A stretch of DNA of 64,000 nt from Actinopolymorpha cephalotaxi (GTDB lineage Bacteria; Actinomycetota; Actinomycetes; Propionibacteriales; Actinopolymorphaceae), in NCBI RefSeq assembly GCF_013408535.1, contig NZ_JACBZA010000001.1:5974850-6038849 (forward strand). Reading direction: 5' to 3'. The position numbers and the translations under genes are program-made. Within the stretch, counting starts at the first letter, position 1. The number at the start of each line of letters is the position of its first letter. Positions 25,768 to 34,470 of the stretch are shown here, piece after piece. The notes beneath the pieces were generated by a model. That model worked only from the letters and a program-made list of their open reading frames with translations, did not search any database and was not told where the DNA came from.

Positions 25768-26185
25768 CGCCGACCTCCCCGCGGGTGGCCGTGGTCACCG
25801 CACGGTGACTCGCCGACGGTGCGGGGAGCGGCTTACATCCGTGTAGTTCATCCACACGACCATCCCCAGGCTGTGGACAAGTTCCTTGTGGAAACGGCGC
25901 CTGTGGACCCGTGATCGGCCGTTCCGGCGCGCGAACTGTGCAGACAGACCGGTTCGGCACGGCGTTCGCCCGGATTCCAGCGGCTCGGCAACGCCGAGTA
26001 AACCTGAGAAAGCTGCAGGTCAGGGACTTGCCCCGCCCTGCGCGACGGGCGTCCACACGCTGTCCCCAGCTATCCGGGAGTTGTCCCCAACATCCACAGG
26101 TGGGCTGGGGATATCCCAAGGGATCCGCGGTCGGGTTGTCCCCAGCTGTGGACTGTGGAGCTGGTGAGTCGGGCGGCTCGGGGTG
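25768..26185. other. Gene-free region with a cluster of DnaA-box-like sites
   Basis: 418 bp between convergent crgA and the rhomboid gene. It contains a perfect actinobacterial DnaA box, TTGTCCACA, on the minus strand at 25872-25880, and single-mismatch copies TCATCCACA (25849-25857), TTGTCCCCA (26081-26089) and TTGTCCCCA (26136-26144), with several two-mismatch copies (GGGTCCACA, GCGTCCACA, CAGTCCACA). It lies about 31 kb from dnaA. It might act as a DnaA-titration or accessory initiation site. No gene is visible in it. Confidence 0.6.
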
Positions 26186-27103
26186 TCAGGCCAGGCCGGC
26201 GTTGATCTGCGCGGTCCGCCACAGGATCAGCGCGATCGAGGCGAGCAGGACCCCCGCGAAGCCGAGGCCCTGCACCAGGTCACGACGCTCCCGTGGCGCG
26301 TACGCGATCACCGCACCCAGCGCCAGCCCCGCGACGAACCCGCCGAGGTGGCCCTGCCAGGACAGGAAGTGCCGGAAAACGACGTTCAGCACGACGTTCA
26401 TGAGCAGGATCCCGAGGAACCAGCTCATGTCGGCGCGCATCCGCCGGGCCATCATGACGGTCGCGCCGAAGAGGCCGAAGACCGCGCCGGACGCGCCGAG
26501 GATGGGCGTCAGCGGCGAGGTGAAGGCGTACGCGACGGCGCTGCCGGCCAGCGCCGCGACGAGGTAGAGCCCGGCGAACCTCAGCCGGCCGAGCAGCCGC
26601 TCCAGCGGTGGGCCGAGCACCCACAAGGAGAACATGTTGATCGCGAGGTGCCAGATCTCGACGTGCAGGAACGCCGAGGTCAGCAGCCGCCAGTAGGCGC
26701 CGCCGGCTACGCCGAAGGACTCACCGACCGCGTCGGCGAAGAAGAACCTGTTGCCGACCAGGGACAGCTGCTGCTCGACCGACCGGCCGAGCACCACCGT
26801 CAGCAGGAAGACCACGAGGTTGAGCCCGATCAGCACCTTGGTGACGAGCGCACCCTCGCCCCGGACCACGCCGCCGAACCGGGTGCGGGCGGTGGGGGTG
26901 GAGCGGGCGCCTTCGCGTACGCACTCCACACACTGGAACCCCACCGCGGCCTGCCGCTGGCAGTCAGGACAGATCGTCCGGTCGCACCGCTGGCAGCGGA
27001 TGTAGGTCTCGCGCTCGGGATGGCGGTAGCACGTCGGCACCGGCGGGTGCCCGGAGGACTGGCTGGCCTCCGGGCCCTCGTCCGGCCGTGGCTGGTCGGT
27101 CAT
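26186..27103 (-). CDS. Rhomboid-family intramembrane serine protease with N-terminal zinc-binding region
   Basis: 305 residues. The N-terminal B-box-like region has paired cysteines and histidines (CYRHPERETYIRCQRCDRTICPDCQRQAAVGFQCVECV), followed by six or seven membrane helices. Catalytic Ser is in GASGAVFG and catalytic His in WQGHLGGF; the L1-loop HLAINMFSLWVLG region carries the conserved His/Asn. It cleaves transmembrane substrates within the bilayer; targets are unknown. ATG 27103 is chosen; GTG 27106 is directly before it. Syntenic with Rv0110-like/Rv0010c surroundings; it follows ppiA on the same strand after 27 bp. Confidence 0.93.
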   Translation of the reverse strand: MTDQPRPDEGPEASQSSGHPPVPTCYRHPERETYIRCQRCDRTICPDCQRQAAVGFQCVECVREGARSTPTARTRFGGVVRGEGALVTKVLIGLNLVVFLLTVVLGRSVEQQLSLVGNRFFFADAVGESFGVAGGAYWRLLTSAFLHVEIWHLAINMFSLWVLGPPLERLLGRLRFAGLYLVAALAGSAVAYAFTSPLTPILGASGAVFGLFGATVMMARRMRADMSWFLGILLMNVVLNVVFRHFLSWQGHLGGFVAGLALGAVIAYAPRERRDLVQGLGFAGVLLASIALILWRTAQINAGLA

Positions 27104-27130
27104 CACTGGTCCGCCCCCAGGTCGTCGGGG

Positions 27131-27661
27131 TCAGGCCTCGCGGCGCTCGATGTCGACCGACTCCACGATGACCGGCTCGAGCGGCCGGTCCATCGGCCCG
27201 GTGGGCACGGAGTTGATCTCGTCCAGCACCGCGCGGCTGGCCTGGTCCTCGACCTCGCCGAAGATCGTGTGCCGGCCGTTGAGGTGCGGCTGGGGGCCCG
27301 CGGTGATGAAGAACTGCGAGCCGTTGGTGCTGGGACCGGCGTTCGCCATCGCCAGGAGGTAGGGACGGTCGAAGCGAAGGTCGGGGTGGATCTCGTCGCC
27401 GAAGCGGTAGCCGGGCCCGCCGGTGCCGGTGCCGAGGGGGCAGCCGCCCTGGGTCATGAAGCCCTGGATGATCCGGTGGAACGTGAGGCCGTCGTAGAAA
27501 CGGTCGGAGGACTTCTCCCCGGTCTCGGGATTGACCCACTCGCGGGTGCCCTCCGCCAGGCCGACGAAGTTCTGCACCGTCTTGGGCGCGTGATCGGGGA
27601 ACAGCCGGATCACCACATTGCCCTTCGAGGTCCGAAGTGTGGCGAACGTCTCTTCACTCAC
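27131..27661 (-). CDS. ppiA: Peptidyl-prolyl cis-trans isomerase, cyclophilin type
   Basis: 176 residues, cyclophilin fold. Active-site elements FHRIIQGFMTQGG, NAGPSTNGSQFFIT and NGRHTIFGEV are present, with the catalytic Arg in FHRII. It speeds proline isomerisation in folding proteins. No signal peptide is visible, so it is cytoplasmic. Start GTG 27661 follows AGAGAGGA; the frame extends to 27871 without a better ribosome site. Same position relative to gyrA/crgA as Rv0009 in M. tuberculosis. Confidence 0.95.
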   Translation of the reverse strand: MSEETFATLRTSKGNVVIRLFPDHAPKTVQNFVGLAEGTREWVNPETGEKSSDRFYDGLTFHRIIQGFMTQGGCPLGTGTGGPGYRFGDEIHPDLRFDRPYLLAMANAGPSTNGSQFFITAGPQPHLNGRHTIFGEVEDQASRAVLDEINSVPTGPMDRPLEPVIVESVDIERREA

Positions 27662-27875
27662 CGGTACGTCCTCTCTGCGCTTGCATTGCCGTAGCGGCGA
27701 TCCTTTCACGGCAACGAGTGGAATGCTTGCGGGGTGCCCCCGCGACAGGAACGTGCCGACCGGGCATGATCGGAGGCACCGTGGGAAAGGCATCCCGACA
27801 CATCCCCGCCGCGAGGTGCCCGGGGACTTCAGACGAAGCCGCACGCCGCACGTGTGGACAAGGAGGCGCAACCAG

Positions 27876-28769
27876 ATGGGACGCCAGAAGAAGCGAGCGG
27901 GCCTGGCCCCGGAGCTCCGCGAGCGGGTCGCTCCGGCCGCCGACTACACCCGCGAACGGCTGAATCCCGCCGTCGACAGTGCGCGCCAGCGACTCGTACC
28001 CGCCGTCGAGTCCGCCCGCGAGCGCGTCGTGCCGGCCGTGGAGAGCGCCCGTGAGCGGATGAGCCCGGCGGTCGACAGTGCCCGTGAACGCCTCGCCCCC
28101 GCCGTCGAGAGCGCCCGTGGGCGCCTCGCCCCCGCGGTCGAGAACGCCCGGACGCATCTCACTCCCGCCGTGGAGAACGCCCGGACACACCTCGGCCCGG
28201 CGGTCGAGGAGGCCCGGGAGAAGGTCACCCCCGCCGTCGAGCACGCCCGCCACGTCCTCGTCGAGGACGTCGCGCCGCGGGTGAGCGAGGCGGTCTCGCA
28301 CGCGCTCGAGGTCAGTGAGCCCTACCGCGACGAGGCCCTGCGCCGCGGCACCGCCGCCTACGCCGCCCTGCGCGGCGAGGTCGAGGTGGCCAAGCCGCAC
28401 CGTAAGCGCAAGTGGGGCCTGCTCCTGCTCGTCGGGGCACTCGGTGGCGCCGCCATCGCCGCCTACCGCGCCCTCAAGGGAAGCAGCCAGCAGCAGTGGC
28501 AGCCGATGCCGTCGGCGGCACCGCCGCAGACCTCGGCTCCCGCGAGCCCGCCCGCGCCCGGCCAGACCCCGGAGACCGTCGCGGGGTCCGGGGCGCCCAA
28601 GCACGCGTCGGCCGAGCCGGCCGACACGGTGGGCGCCAGCCCGGGTGAGGCGGTCGCCGACCGCACTCCCACACCGCCGATTCCGACCACGCCGGACGCA
28701 CCTGCCGAGCACGTCGAGACGTCGGAGGCCGGCGAGGACAACGACCGCGACGGCCGGCACGCCGGCTGA
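27876..28769 (+). CDS. Membrane protein with ten tandem 11-residue amphipathic repeats
   Basis: 297 residues. After a short basic N-terminus, about ten repeats of an 11-residue unit of the form RLxPAVESARE fill residues 17-125. Their period fits an amphipathic alpha-helix of the apolipoprotein/LEA kind that can lie on a membrane. A second part (about 130-170) precedes a basic KPHRKRKWG stop-transfer site and one transmembrane helix (about 173-190, GLLLLVGALGGAAIAAYRAL), then an acidic Pro-rich tail. ATG 27876 follows AAGGAGG. I know no characterised homologue. Actinobacterial proteins of this general build occur beside ppiA. Function unknown. Confidence 0.85.
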   Translation: MGRQKKRAGLAPELRERVAPAADYTRERLNPAVDSARQRLVPAVESARERVVPAVESARERMSPAVDSARERLAPAVESARGRLAPAVENARTHLTPAVENARTHLGPAVEEAREKVTPAVEHARHVLVEDVAPRVSEAVSHALEVSEPYRDEALRRGTAAYAALRGEVEVAKPHRKRKWGLLLLVGALGGAAIAAYRALKGSSQQQWQPMPSAAPPQTSAPASPPAPGQTPETVAGSGAPKHASAEPADTVGASPGEAVADRTPTPPIPTTPDAPAEHVETSEAGEDNDRDGRHAG

Positions 28770-28822
28770 CCGCACCCGTCGACAACGATCACCCCTCCGG
28801 CACCGAGACCCCGCGGCACAGC

Positions 28823-28894
28823 ACCTCCGCGCCGGCAGTGCGACCTCGCCCGCATTCCAGCGGGTCACGAGCGTCGCACTGCCGGCGCGGAGGT
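28823..28894. terminator. Very strong hairpin between convergent genes
   Basis: Perfect 22-bp arms (28823-28844 with 28873-28894). The 28-base interior folds further (CTCG/CGAG and CCCGC/GCGGG around ATTCCA), for about 31 pairs in total. It lies between the convergent repeat-protein and ABC permease genes. It could be a bidirectional terminator, although the length and perfect arms also fit a mobile repeat. Confidence 0.7.
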
Positions 28895-28907
28895 TTCGCG
28901 TGCCGGC

Positions 28908-29744
28908 TCAGCGGGCGAGCCGGCCGAGCAACGCGGACGCCGTGGCGATGCCCACCCCCGCGGCGACGGCGAGCACCGCGAAGTCCAGCGCCAGGTGGGC
29001 CGGCGTACCCACCAGCAGTCCCCGTAGCGCGTCCACCTGGTAGCTCAACGGGTTGGCGAGGGCGATCCAGCGCAGCCACTCCGGCATCAGCGCCACCGGG
29101 TAGAGCGCGTTCGAGGCGAAGAACAGCGGCATCGTGAGGGCCTGCCCGATCCCCATCAGCCGGTCGCGGTTGAGCACCAGCCCGGCGATGCTGAGGGACA
29201 GGCAGCAGAAGAACGCCGCACCGAGCATCAGGGCGGCGAACGCGCCCAGGATGCGCAGCGGGTTCGCGGTCAGGTCCACCCCGAGCACCGCCGCGAGAAG
29301 CAGCACGATCACCGCCTGGGCGCACGCCCGTACTCCCGCCGCGAACGCCTTACCCGTGACCAGCGCGGCGCGCGGTGTCGGCGTGACCAGCAGCTTGGCG
29401 AGCACCCCGGCGTCCCGCTCCCAGATGATCTGGATGCCATAGAAGATCGCGATGAACAACGCCGACTGCGCCAGGATCCCCGGTGCCAGGAAGTCGAGGT
29501 ACGGCACCTGGCCGGTGGGGATGACGTGCAGCCGGCTGAACGTCGTACCGAAGACGGTGAGCCACAACGCCGGCTGCACCGCGCGGGTGACCAACTCGGT
29601 CCGGTCGTGACGCAGCTTCTGCAGCTCGAGCAGGCACAGGGTCACCACCCGGCTCGGCAACCGCCACGGGACGCGCTGCCGGGTGGGCTGGTCAACCGAG
29701 CCGCCGGGCCGTGCGACGCGTGCTTCGGACGCCACGGAAGTCAC
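28908..29744 (-). CDS. ABC-2 type permease (daunorubicin-resistance-like)
   Basis: 278 residues, six membrane helices, with the ABC-2 signature ERDAGVLAKLLVTPTPRAALVTGKAFAAGVRA in the coupling loop and NPLSYQVDALRGLLVGTP near the C-terminus, as in DrrB. It forms an exporter with the ATPase encoded immediately upstream; its start lies 53 bp inside that gene. The substrate is unknown. Confidence 0.92.
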   Translation of the reverse strand: MTSVASEARVARPGGSVDQPTRQRVPWRLPSRVVTLCLLELQKLRHDRTELVTRAVQPALWLTVFGTTFSRLHVIPTGQVPYLDFLAPGILAQSALFIAIFYGIQIIWERDAGVLAKLLVTPTPRAALVTGKAFAAGVRACAQAVIVLLLAAVLGVDLTANPLRILGAFAALMLGAAFFCCLSLSIAGLVLNRDRLMGIGQALTMPLFFASNALYPVALMPEWLRWIALANPLSYQVDALRGLLVGTPAHLALDFAVLAVAAGVGIATASALLGRLAR

Positions 29745-30597
29745 CGCCCTCCTCGCCCTCGCCGGTTCCGTCGCCGAACACCTCGCCGGAGTGGTGCCGG
29801 AAGACCGCCTCCAGGGTGGCGCCCGGGCCGAGTGCCGCCTTCAGCTCCGCCGGTGCGCCGACCGCGCGCAGCCGGCCGAGGTGCATCAGCGCGATCCGGT
29901 CGCACTCCTGCTCGGCCTCGTCCATGTAGTGGGTGGTGACCAGCACCGTCATGCCGGTGTCGGCTCGCAACTCCTGGACGCGTTCCCAGACCGTTCCGCG
30001 CGCGATCGGGTCCAGGCCGATGGTGGGTTCGTCGAGCACCAGCAGCCGGGGCCGGCTGACCAGGGCCTGGGCGAGTTCGAGCCGGCGGATCATGCCGCCG
30101 GAGTACGTCGAGGCGAGCCGGTCGGCGGCGTCGGACAGGCCCATCACGGCGAGCGCGTCGTCGACCTGGGAGCGTCGCTCGCGCCGCGGCACGTCGAACA
30201 GCCGGGCGAACAGCGTGACGTTCTCCCGCCCGGTGAGGGACGCGTCCGCGGACAGCTGCTGGGGGACGTAGCCGAGCAGCCGGCGGACCGCCATCCTCGA
30301 CCGGCGTACGTCGCGGCCGAAGACGTGCACCTGGCCGTCCTGGACGGGCAGCAGCGTGGTGAGCAACCTGATGGTGGTGGTCTTGCCCGCGCCGTTGGGC
30401 CCGAGTAGTCCGAACACCTCGCCGGGCCGTACGTCGAGATCGACGTCGTCGACGGCCGGATGGTCGTTGAAGCGGTACGACAGACCGCGCAGGCACACCG
30501 CAGCCGGCTCGCGGTGCCCGTCGTACGACCCTGTGGACAGCCCTGTGGACTGATCGGAGAAAGGCCCGTCGGACGGCCCGGTGGGACCGACGCTCAT
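29692..30597 (-). CDS. ABC transporter ATP-binding protein (DrrA-like)
   Basis: 301 residues. Walker A GPNGAGKTT, Q-loop YVPQQ, signature YSGGMIRRLELA, Walker B LLVLDEPTIGLDP, and H-loop TTHYMDEAE. The TRP-like C-terminal sequence EAVFRHHSG is typical of drug-resistance ATPases. Start ATG 30597 is favoured; the frame extends further but without ribosome site. The last 53 bp overlap the permease gene, a translational coupling. The final residues after GEVFGDG are low-complexity. Confidence 0.93.
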   Translation of the reverse strand: MSVGPTGPSDGPFSDQSTGLSTGSYDGHREPAAVCLRGLSYRFNDHPAVDDVDLDVRPGEVFGLLGPNGAGKTTTIRLLTTLLPVQDGQVHVFGRDVRRSRMAVRRLLGYVPQQLSADASLTGRENVTLFARLFDVPRRERRSQVDDALAVMGLSDAADRLASTYSGGMIRRLELAQALVSRPRLLVLDEPTIGLDPIARGTVWERVQELRADTGMTVLVTTHYMDEAEQECDRIALMHLGRLRAVGAPAELKAALGPGATLEAVFRHHSGEVFGDGTGEGEEGGDFRGVRSTRRTARRLG

Positions 30598-30697
30598 CCT
30601 GCCAGCGTAGCTCCGGACCCCTCCGGTCGTGAGCCGGCGAACAACCCGGCCGAGCGCTGTCGAAGGGCCGGTGACCTGCGGTTTCGCGGCCTGGACG

Positions 30698-31690
30698 CTA
30701 GGAGAGGACGTCCTTGCGGAGGAACGTCCACCACGCCAGCCCGAGGAAGACGGCGGTGTACGCCAGGGACGACAGACTGCCCTTGGCCAGGTCCTCCCAC
30801 TGCAGGGGATCGGTGAACAGCCCACGCCAGGCGGTGGCGTAGTGCATCGGCAGCACCGAACGGATCCCGCCGAGCGCCTCCACCGCGTCCAGGATGTTCG
30901 CGACGATCATCACCAGGACCGCTCCGCCCACCGCGACCAGCGGCGCGTCCGTGCGTACCGAGAACCAGAACGCCAGTGCCGCCACCAGCAGCAGACAGAC
31001 CGCCAGGTAGCCGACCATCACCGCGATCCGCCACAGAGCGTCCATCGGTGGCAGCTCGTCGCCGCGCGGGGTGCGCAGCGGGTGCCAGCCGAACGCGGCA
31101 GTCCCCACGGCCAGGGCGGTGACGGCGAGGACCAGCAGTGCGACCGTCGAGGTGGCCAGGCCGACCGCCAGCTTCACCCCGAGCAGCCGGGCGCGCGGGA
31201 CCGGCACCGCGAGCAGGTAGCGCAGACTTCCCCACCCGGCCTCGCCGGCCACCGCGTCCCCGCACACCAGCGCGACGATCAGGTTGAGCAGCAGGGCCGC
31301 CGCGGTGGCCAGGGTGAACACCGTGAAGTTGGCGCCGCCGGACGTCGCCAGGGCGCCGAACGACGGCAGCCCGCCGCCGTCTCCGGACCCCCAGGTGAAC
31401 GCCGCCACGAGCAGAAGTGGGAGCGCGACGACGAGTGCGAACGCGAGGGCGGTACGCCGGCGGCGCAGCTGCCGCCGGAGCTCGGCCCGGAACGGCAGGG
31501 TGGCGCCGGACCGGTAGCCGGGCGTTCCACCGTCGGCGGCGGGGGTCGGTTTGGCGGCGTTCTCCGCTCCGGTCCCGGTGCCGGCAGCGGGGCCGTCCTC
31601 GGCCGTCGCGGCGTCCTCGGTCGTGGCGCCCTTCTCGGTCGTCGCGGCGTTCTCGGTCGTCGCGGCGTTCTCGGTCGCCCGCTCGGTCAT
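30698..31690 (-). CDS. ABC-type permease subunit paired with hydrolase-ATPase fusion
   Basis: 330 residues with a low-complexity N-terminus of repeated ENAATTE units (about 1-50), then six predicted membrane helices. The segment RYLLAVPVPRARLLGVKLAVGLA matches the coupling region of ABC-2 family permeases. Its ATG overlaps the TGA of the 900-residue fusion gene upstream (ATGA), so the two form one transporter. The N-terminal repeats are encoded by tandem DNA repeats of about 18 bp (31607-31680). Confidence 0.88.
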   Translation of the reverse strand: MTERATENAATTENAATTEKGATTEDAATAEDGPAAGTGTGAENAAKPTPAADGGTPGYRSGATLPFRAELRRQLRRRRTALAFALVVALPLLLVAAFTWGSGDGGGLPSFGALATSGGANFTVFTLATAAALLLNLIVALVCGDAVAGEAGWGSLRYLLAVPVPRARLLGVKLAVGLATSTVALLVLAVTALAVGTAAFGWHPLRTPRGDELPPMDALWRIAVMVGYLAVCLLLVAALAFWFSVRTDAPLVAVGGAVLVMIVANILDAVEALGGIRSVLPMHYATAWRGLFTDPLQWEDLAKGSLSSLAYTAVFLGLAWWTFLRKDVLS

Positions 31691-34389
31691 GCCTGACCAC
31701 CCTTCTCGGCCGTGGTCACGAGGTCGCCGGCCGGGAGCTCGTCCTCCACCAGGGTGAGGAACACGTCCTCGAGGTTCGGTGAGTCACCGACGACGGACGC
31801 CACCGCCCCGGCCGCGAGCAGCCGGCCCCGGTGCAGGACGACGACGTGACTGCAGGTGCGCTCGACCTCCGCGAGCAGGTGGCTGGACACGAGAACGGCC
31901 CGGCCTCCCGCGGTGTAGGCACGCAGGGTCCGCCGCAGGGTCGCGATCTGGGGCGGGTCGAGGCCGTCGGTGGGCTCGTCCAGGATGAGCAGGTCGGGGA
32001 GCCCTAACATGGCCTGGGCGATCGCCAGCCGCTGCCGCATGCCGTGGCTGTAGGTACGCACCTTCCGGTTCAGGGCGGGCCCGAGGGCGGCGATCGCCAG
32101 CACCTCGTCCAGGTGCGCGTCGCCCGGAGCGCGTCCGGTGGCCTGCCAGAAGAGCTCCAGGTTGGCCCGGCCGGACAGGTCCGGCAGGAAGCCCGGCCCC
32201 TCCACCAGCGCGCCCACCCGGGACAGCGCGGGGGCGCCGGCGCCGACCCGGTGACCGAAGACGAGCGCCTCGCCCGCGGTCGGCCGGACCAGGCCGAGCA
32301 GGATGCGCAGGCAGCTGGTCTTGCCGGCGCCGTTCGGGCCGAGTAGTCCGACGACCTCGCCGCGGCGGACGGTGAAGTCGACGCCGTCCAGAGCGGTCAG
32401 CCCGTCGGCGTAGGTCTTGGTCACGCCGCGGACCACCAGCGGCACCTCGGCGTACTCCGCCATCACTCGCCGAACCCGCCGCCTGCTCCGCCGGCGCGCC
32501 GCCCACCAGCCGAGCGGGAGTACGACGGCCAGCGCGGCCACGACGGCGCCGAGCAGGACCACCCACGGCCCGGTGGAGTCGGTGGCGGTGAACGCGGCCA
32601 CCTGCGGCAGCTGGATGCCGGAGCCCGGGGCCAGGCCGACGGTGTAGACCTGCGGTTGCGCCGGACCGGCGTACGCCTGGTCGGTGGTGGCGAGGGTGAC
32701 CCGGAGCCGGTGGCCCGCGGGGAACCGGTGCACGATGCCGGGCAGCGTCACCGACACCGGCCGGGCCTCCTCGATGGAGGCGGGCAGCCCGCTCAGCCGG
32801 ACCGGGGCGACACCGCCGCCGGGGAGTTCCCGGGCGCCGCTCGGCGCCACGTCGTACAGCTTGACGAACAGCACCGCGCTGCCCGACCGCGACGCCGCCC
32901 GGATCCGCACGGTGGGTGCGCCGGTGACGTCGGCGGGCGCCGTCAGCGGCGCCGAGTCGTACGACACGAACTGGCCGGGGACGTCCGTGGTGAGCGAACT
33001 GCCGAGAGCCCCGGCGAGCGGGGAGTCCGCCGACGATCCGGACGAGGGATCCGACGGGGACCTGGACGAGGAAGCGCCCGAGGACTGGGACAGCAGCGAG
33101 CCGGCGAGGCTGCCCAGCCCGGGGATGGAGGACACGGCCGCGGGGGTGCCGGCCGGAGGGTTGCTCACCGCGCGCGGCGACCCGCGCAGCTTCACGTTGC
33201 GGGCCGGGCGGTCCCCGTCGAGGCGGGGGTAGCTGTCGGCGTACAGGCCGAGCACCCGCACGCCGTCCCCGCCGTAGCCGGTGCCGGTGACCCGGCTGAA
33301 CGCGAACGAGTCCGGCGGCGGCGACCCTTCGTGGCGCAGGTGGTAGTCGAGCCAGCCGAGGGTCGCGGCCTTCACCCGGCGCTGGTCGAGGTCGGCGCCC
33401 GCACCGCCGTCGTGACCGCCGGAGAACCACGCCACCCGCACCCTGGTGCCGGCCTTCGCGATGCCGATGGCGTTGGCGTCGGCCTCACTCAGCGGGAAGA
33501 GCGTGTCCGCCGTGCCCTGGATCAGCAGCGTCGGTGCGGTGATCCGGTGCAGGACGGAGGCCGGGCTGGACCTGGCCAGCAGGTCGCGGGTGATCGGGTC
33601 GACACGTCCGGTGAGAATCAGCCGCTGGTACGTCCGGCACACGTTCTCGGCGTACCGTCCGCAGTCGGCGGGGGCACCGGTGGCGGAGCCGATCCCGGCG
33701 GCGAACAGCCGGCCGGCCCAGGCCCGCTTCAGTACGCCGGCACCGGAACCTCGCCCGGTCGCCTCCGGCGCCAGCGCGTTGCCAAGGTCGTTCCAGGTGA
33801 CCTGGGGAACGATCGCGTCCACCCGCCGGTCGTAGCCCGCCACCAGCAACGCCAGCGCGCCGCCGTAGGAGGCGCCGACCACGCCGACCCTCGGGTCGCC
33901 CGGGCCGTCGCGGCGCACCTCCGGGCGACGGGCCAGCCGGTCCAGCAGCCGGCGCGCGTCGGTGACCTCCCAGTCGGGGCTGTCCAGGTGGATCTGGCCA
34001 CCGGAGGCCCCGAACCCCTCGGCGGTCCAGGTGAGCACGACGTACCCGCGTCGTACCAGGTCACGGGCCTGCCCGGCCACGCTGTCCTTGGTTCCACCGA
34101 GTCCGTGGGCGAGCAGGACCGCCGGCGCCGGGCGGTCGGCGGTCGCCGACGAGGGGAGGTACAGCCGGGTGTCAAGCCTGACCGGCCGGTCACCGTGCGG
34201 GCCGGTGCGGACGGTGACCAGGGCGTCGTCGGTGCGGTAACCAGCACCCTGCCCGCCCTGCCCGTCCGAGCCGTCCGCGGCCGCTACGACGGCGACGCCG
34301 CCGCCCGTGACGAGAGCGGCGACGGCGACGAGGAGAGTGACCAGTGCCGCGCGGGTGCGTGTCCGGCCGCGGGCTGCCGATGCGGCCAT
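31687..34389 (-). CDS. Fusion of extracytoplasmic alpha/beta hydrolase (X-Pro dipeptidyl-peptidase-like) and ABC ATPase
   Basis: 900 residues. N-terminal signal anchor (about 13-37), then an alpha/beta hydrolase (about 55-355) with nucleophile Ser174 in VGASYGGAL, acid Asp295 in QGTADTLFPL and His326 in SGGHDGG. A jelly-roll-like domain of the S15/CocE type follows (about 400-600). A membrane helix (609-629) leads to a cytoplasmic ABC ATPase (about 648-890): Walker A 684-691 GPNGAGKT, signature YSHGMRQR, Walker B LLILDEPTDGLDP. The predicted topology puts the hydrolase outside and the ATPase inside. No frame error is visible. Such fusions are known in other Actinobacteria but, as far as I know, not characterised. 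Confidence 0.9.
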   Translation of the reverse strand: MAASAARGRTRTRAALVTLLVAVAALVTGGGVAVVAAADGSDGQGGQGAGYRTDDALVTVRTGPHGDRPVRLDTRLYLPSSATADRPAPAVLLAHGLGGTKDSVAGQARDLVRRGYVVLTWTAEGFGASGGQIHLDSPDWEVTDARRLLDRLARRPEVRRDGPGDPRVGVVGASYGGALALLVAGYDRRVDAIVPQVTWNDLGNALAPEATGRGSGAGVLKRAWAGRLFAAGIGSATGAPADCGRYAENVCRTYQRLILTGRVDPITRDLLARSSPASVLHRITAPTLLIQGTADTLFPLSEADANAIGIAKAGTRVRVAWFSGGHDGGAGADLDQRRVKAATLGWLDYHLRHEGSPPPDSFAFSRVTGTGYGGDGVRVLGLYADSYPRLDGDRPARNVKLRGSPRAVSNPPAGTPAAVSSIPGLGSLAGSLLSQSSGASSSRSPSDPSSGSSADSPLAGALGSSLTTDVPGQFVSYDSAPLTAPADVTGAPTVRIRAASRSGSAVLFVKLYDVAPSGARELPGGGVAPVRLSGLPASIEEARPVSVTLPGIVHRFPAGHRLRVTLATTDQAYAGPAQPQVYTVGLAPGSGIQLPQVAAFTATDSTGPWVVLLGAVVAALAVVLPLGWWAARRRSRRRVRRVMAEYAEVPLVVRGVTKTYADGLTALDGVDFTVRRGEVVGLLGPNGAGKTSCLRILLGLVRPTAGEALVFGHRVGAGAPALSRVGALVEGPGFLPDLSGRANLELFWQATGRAPGDAHLDEVLAIAALGPALNRKVRTYSHGMRQRLAIAQAMLGLPDLLILDEPTDGLDPPQIATLRRTLRAYTAGGRAVLVSSHLLAEVERTCSHVVVLHRGRLLAAGAVASVVGDSPNLEDVFLTLVEDELPAGDLVTTAEKGGQA

Positions 34390-34470
34390 GGCGCAACCGT
34401 ACGCGGCACCGACCGGACTCGTCGGCGCGTTCGTCCCGGCCGGGACGTGTCTCGCCGGGACTACGTACCG

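Noticed and set aside
34390-34470. Possible frameshift or gene fusion artefact around the hydrolase/ATPase protein
   Set aside because: The whole 31687-34389 frame keeps typical codon use, and the permease start overlaps its end in the usual ATGA way, so I treat it as one genuine gene.
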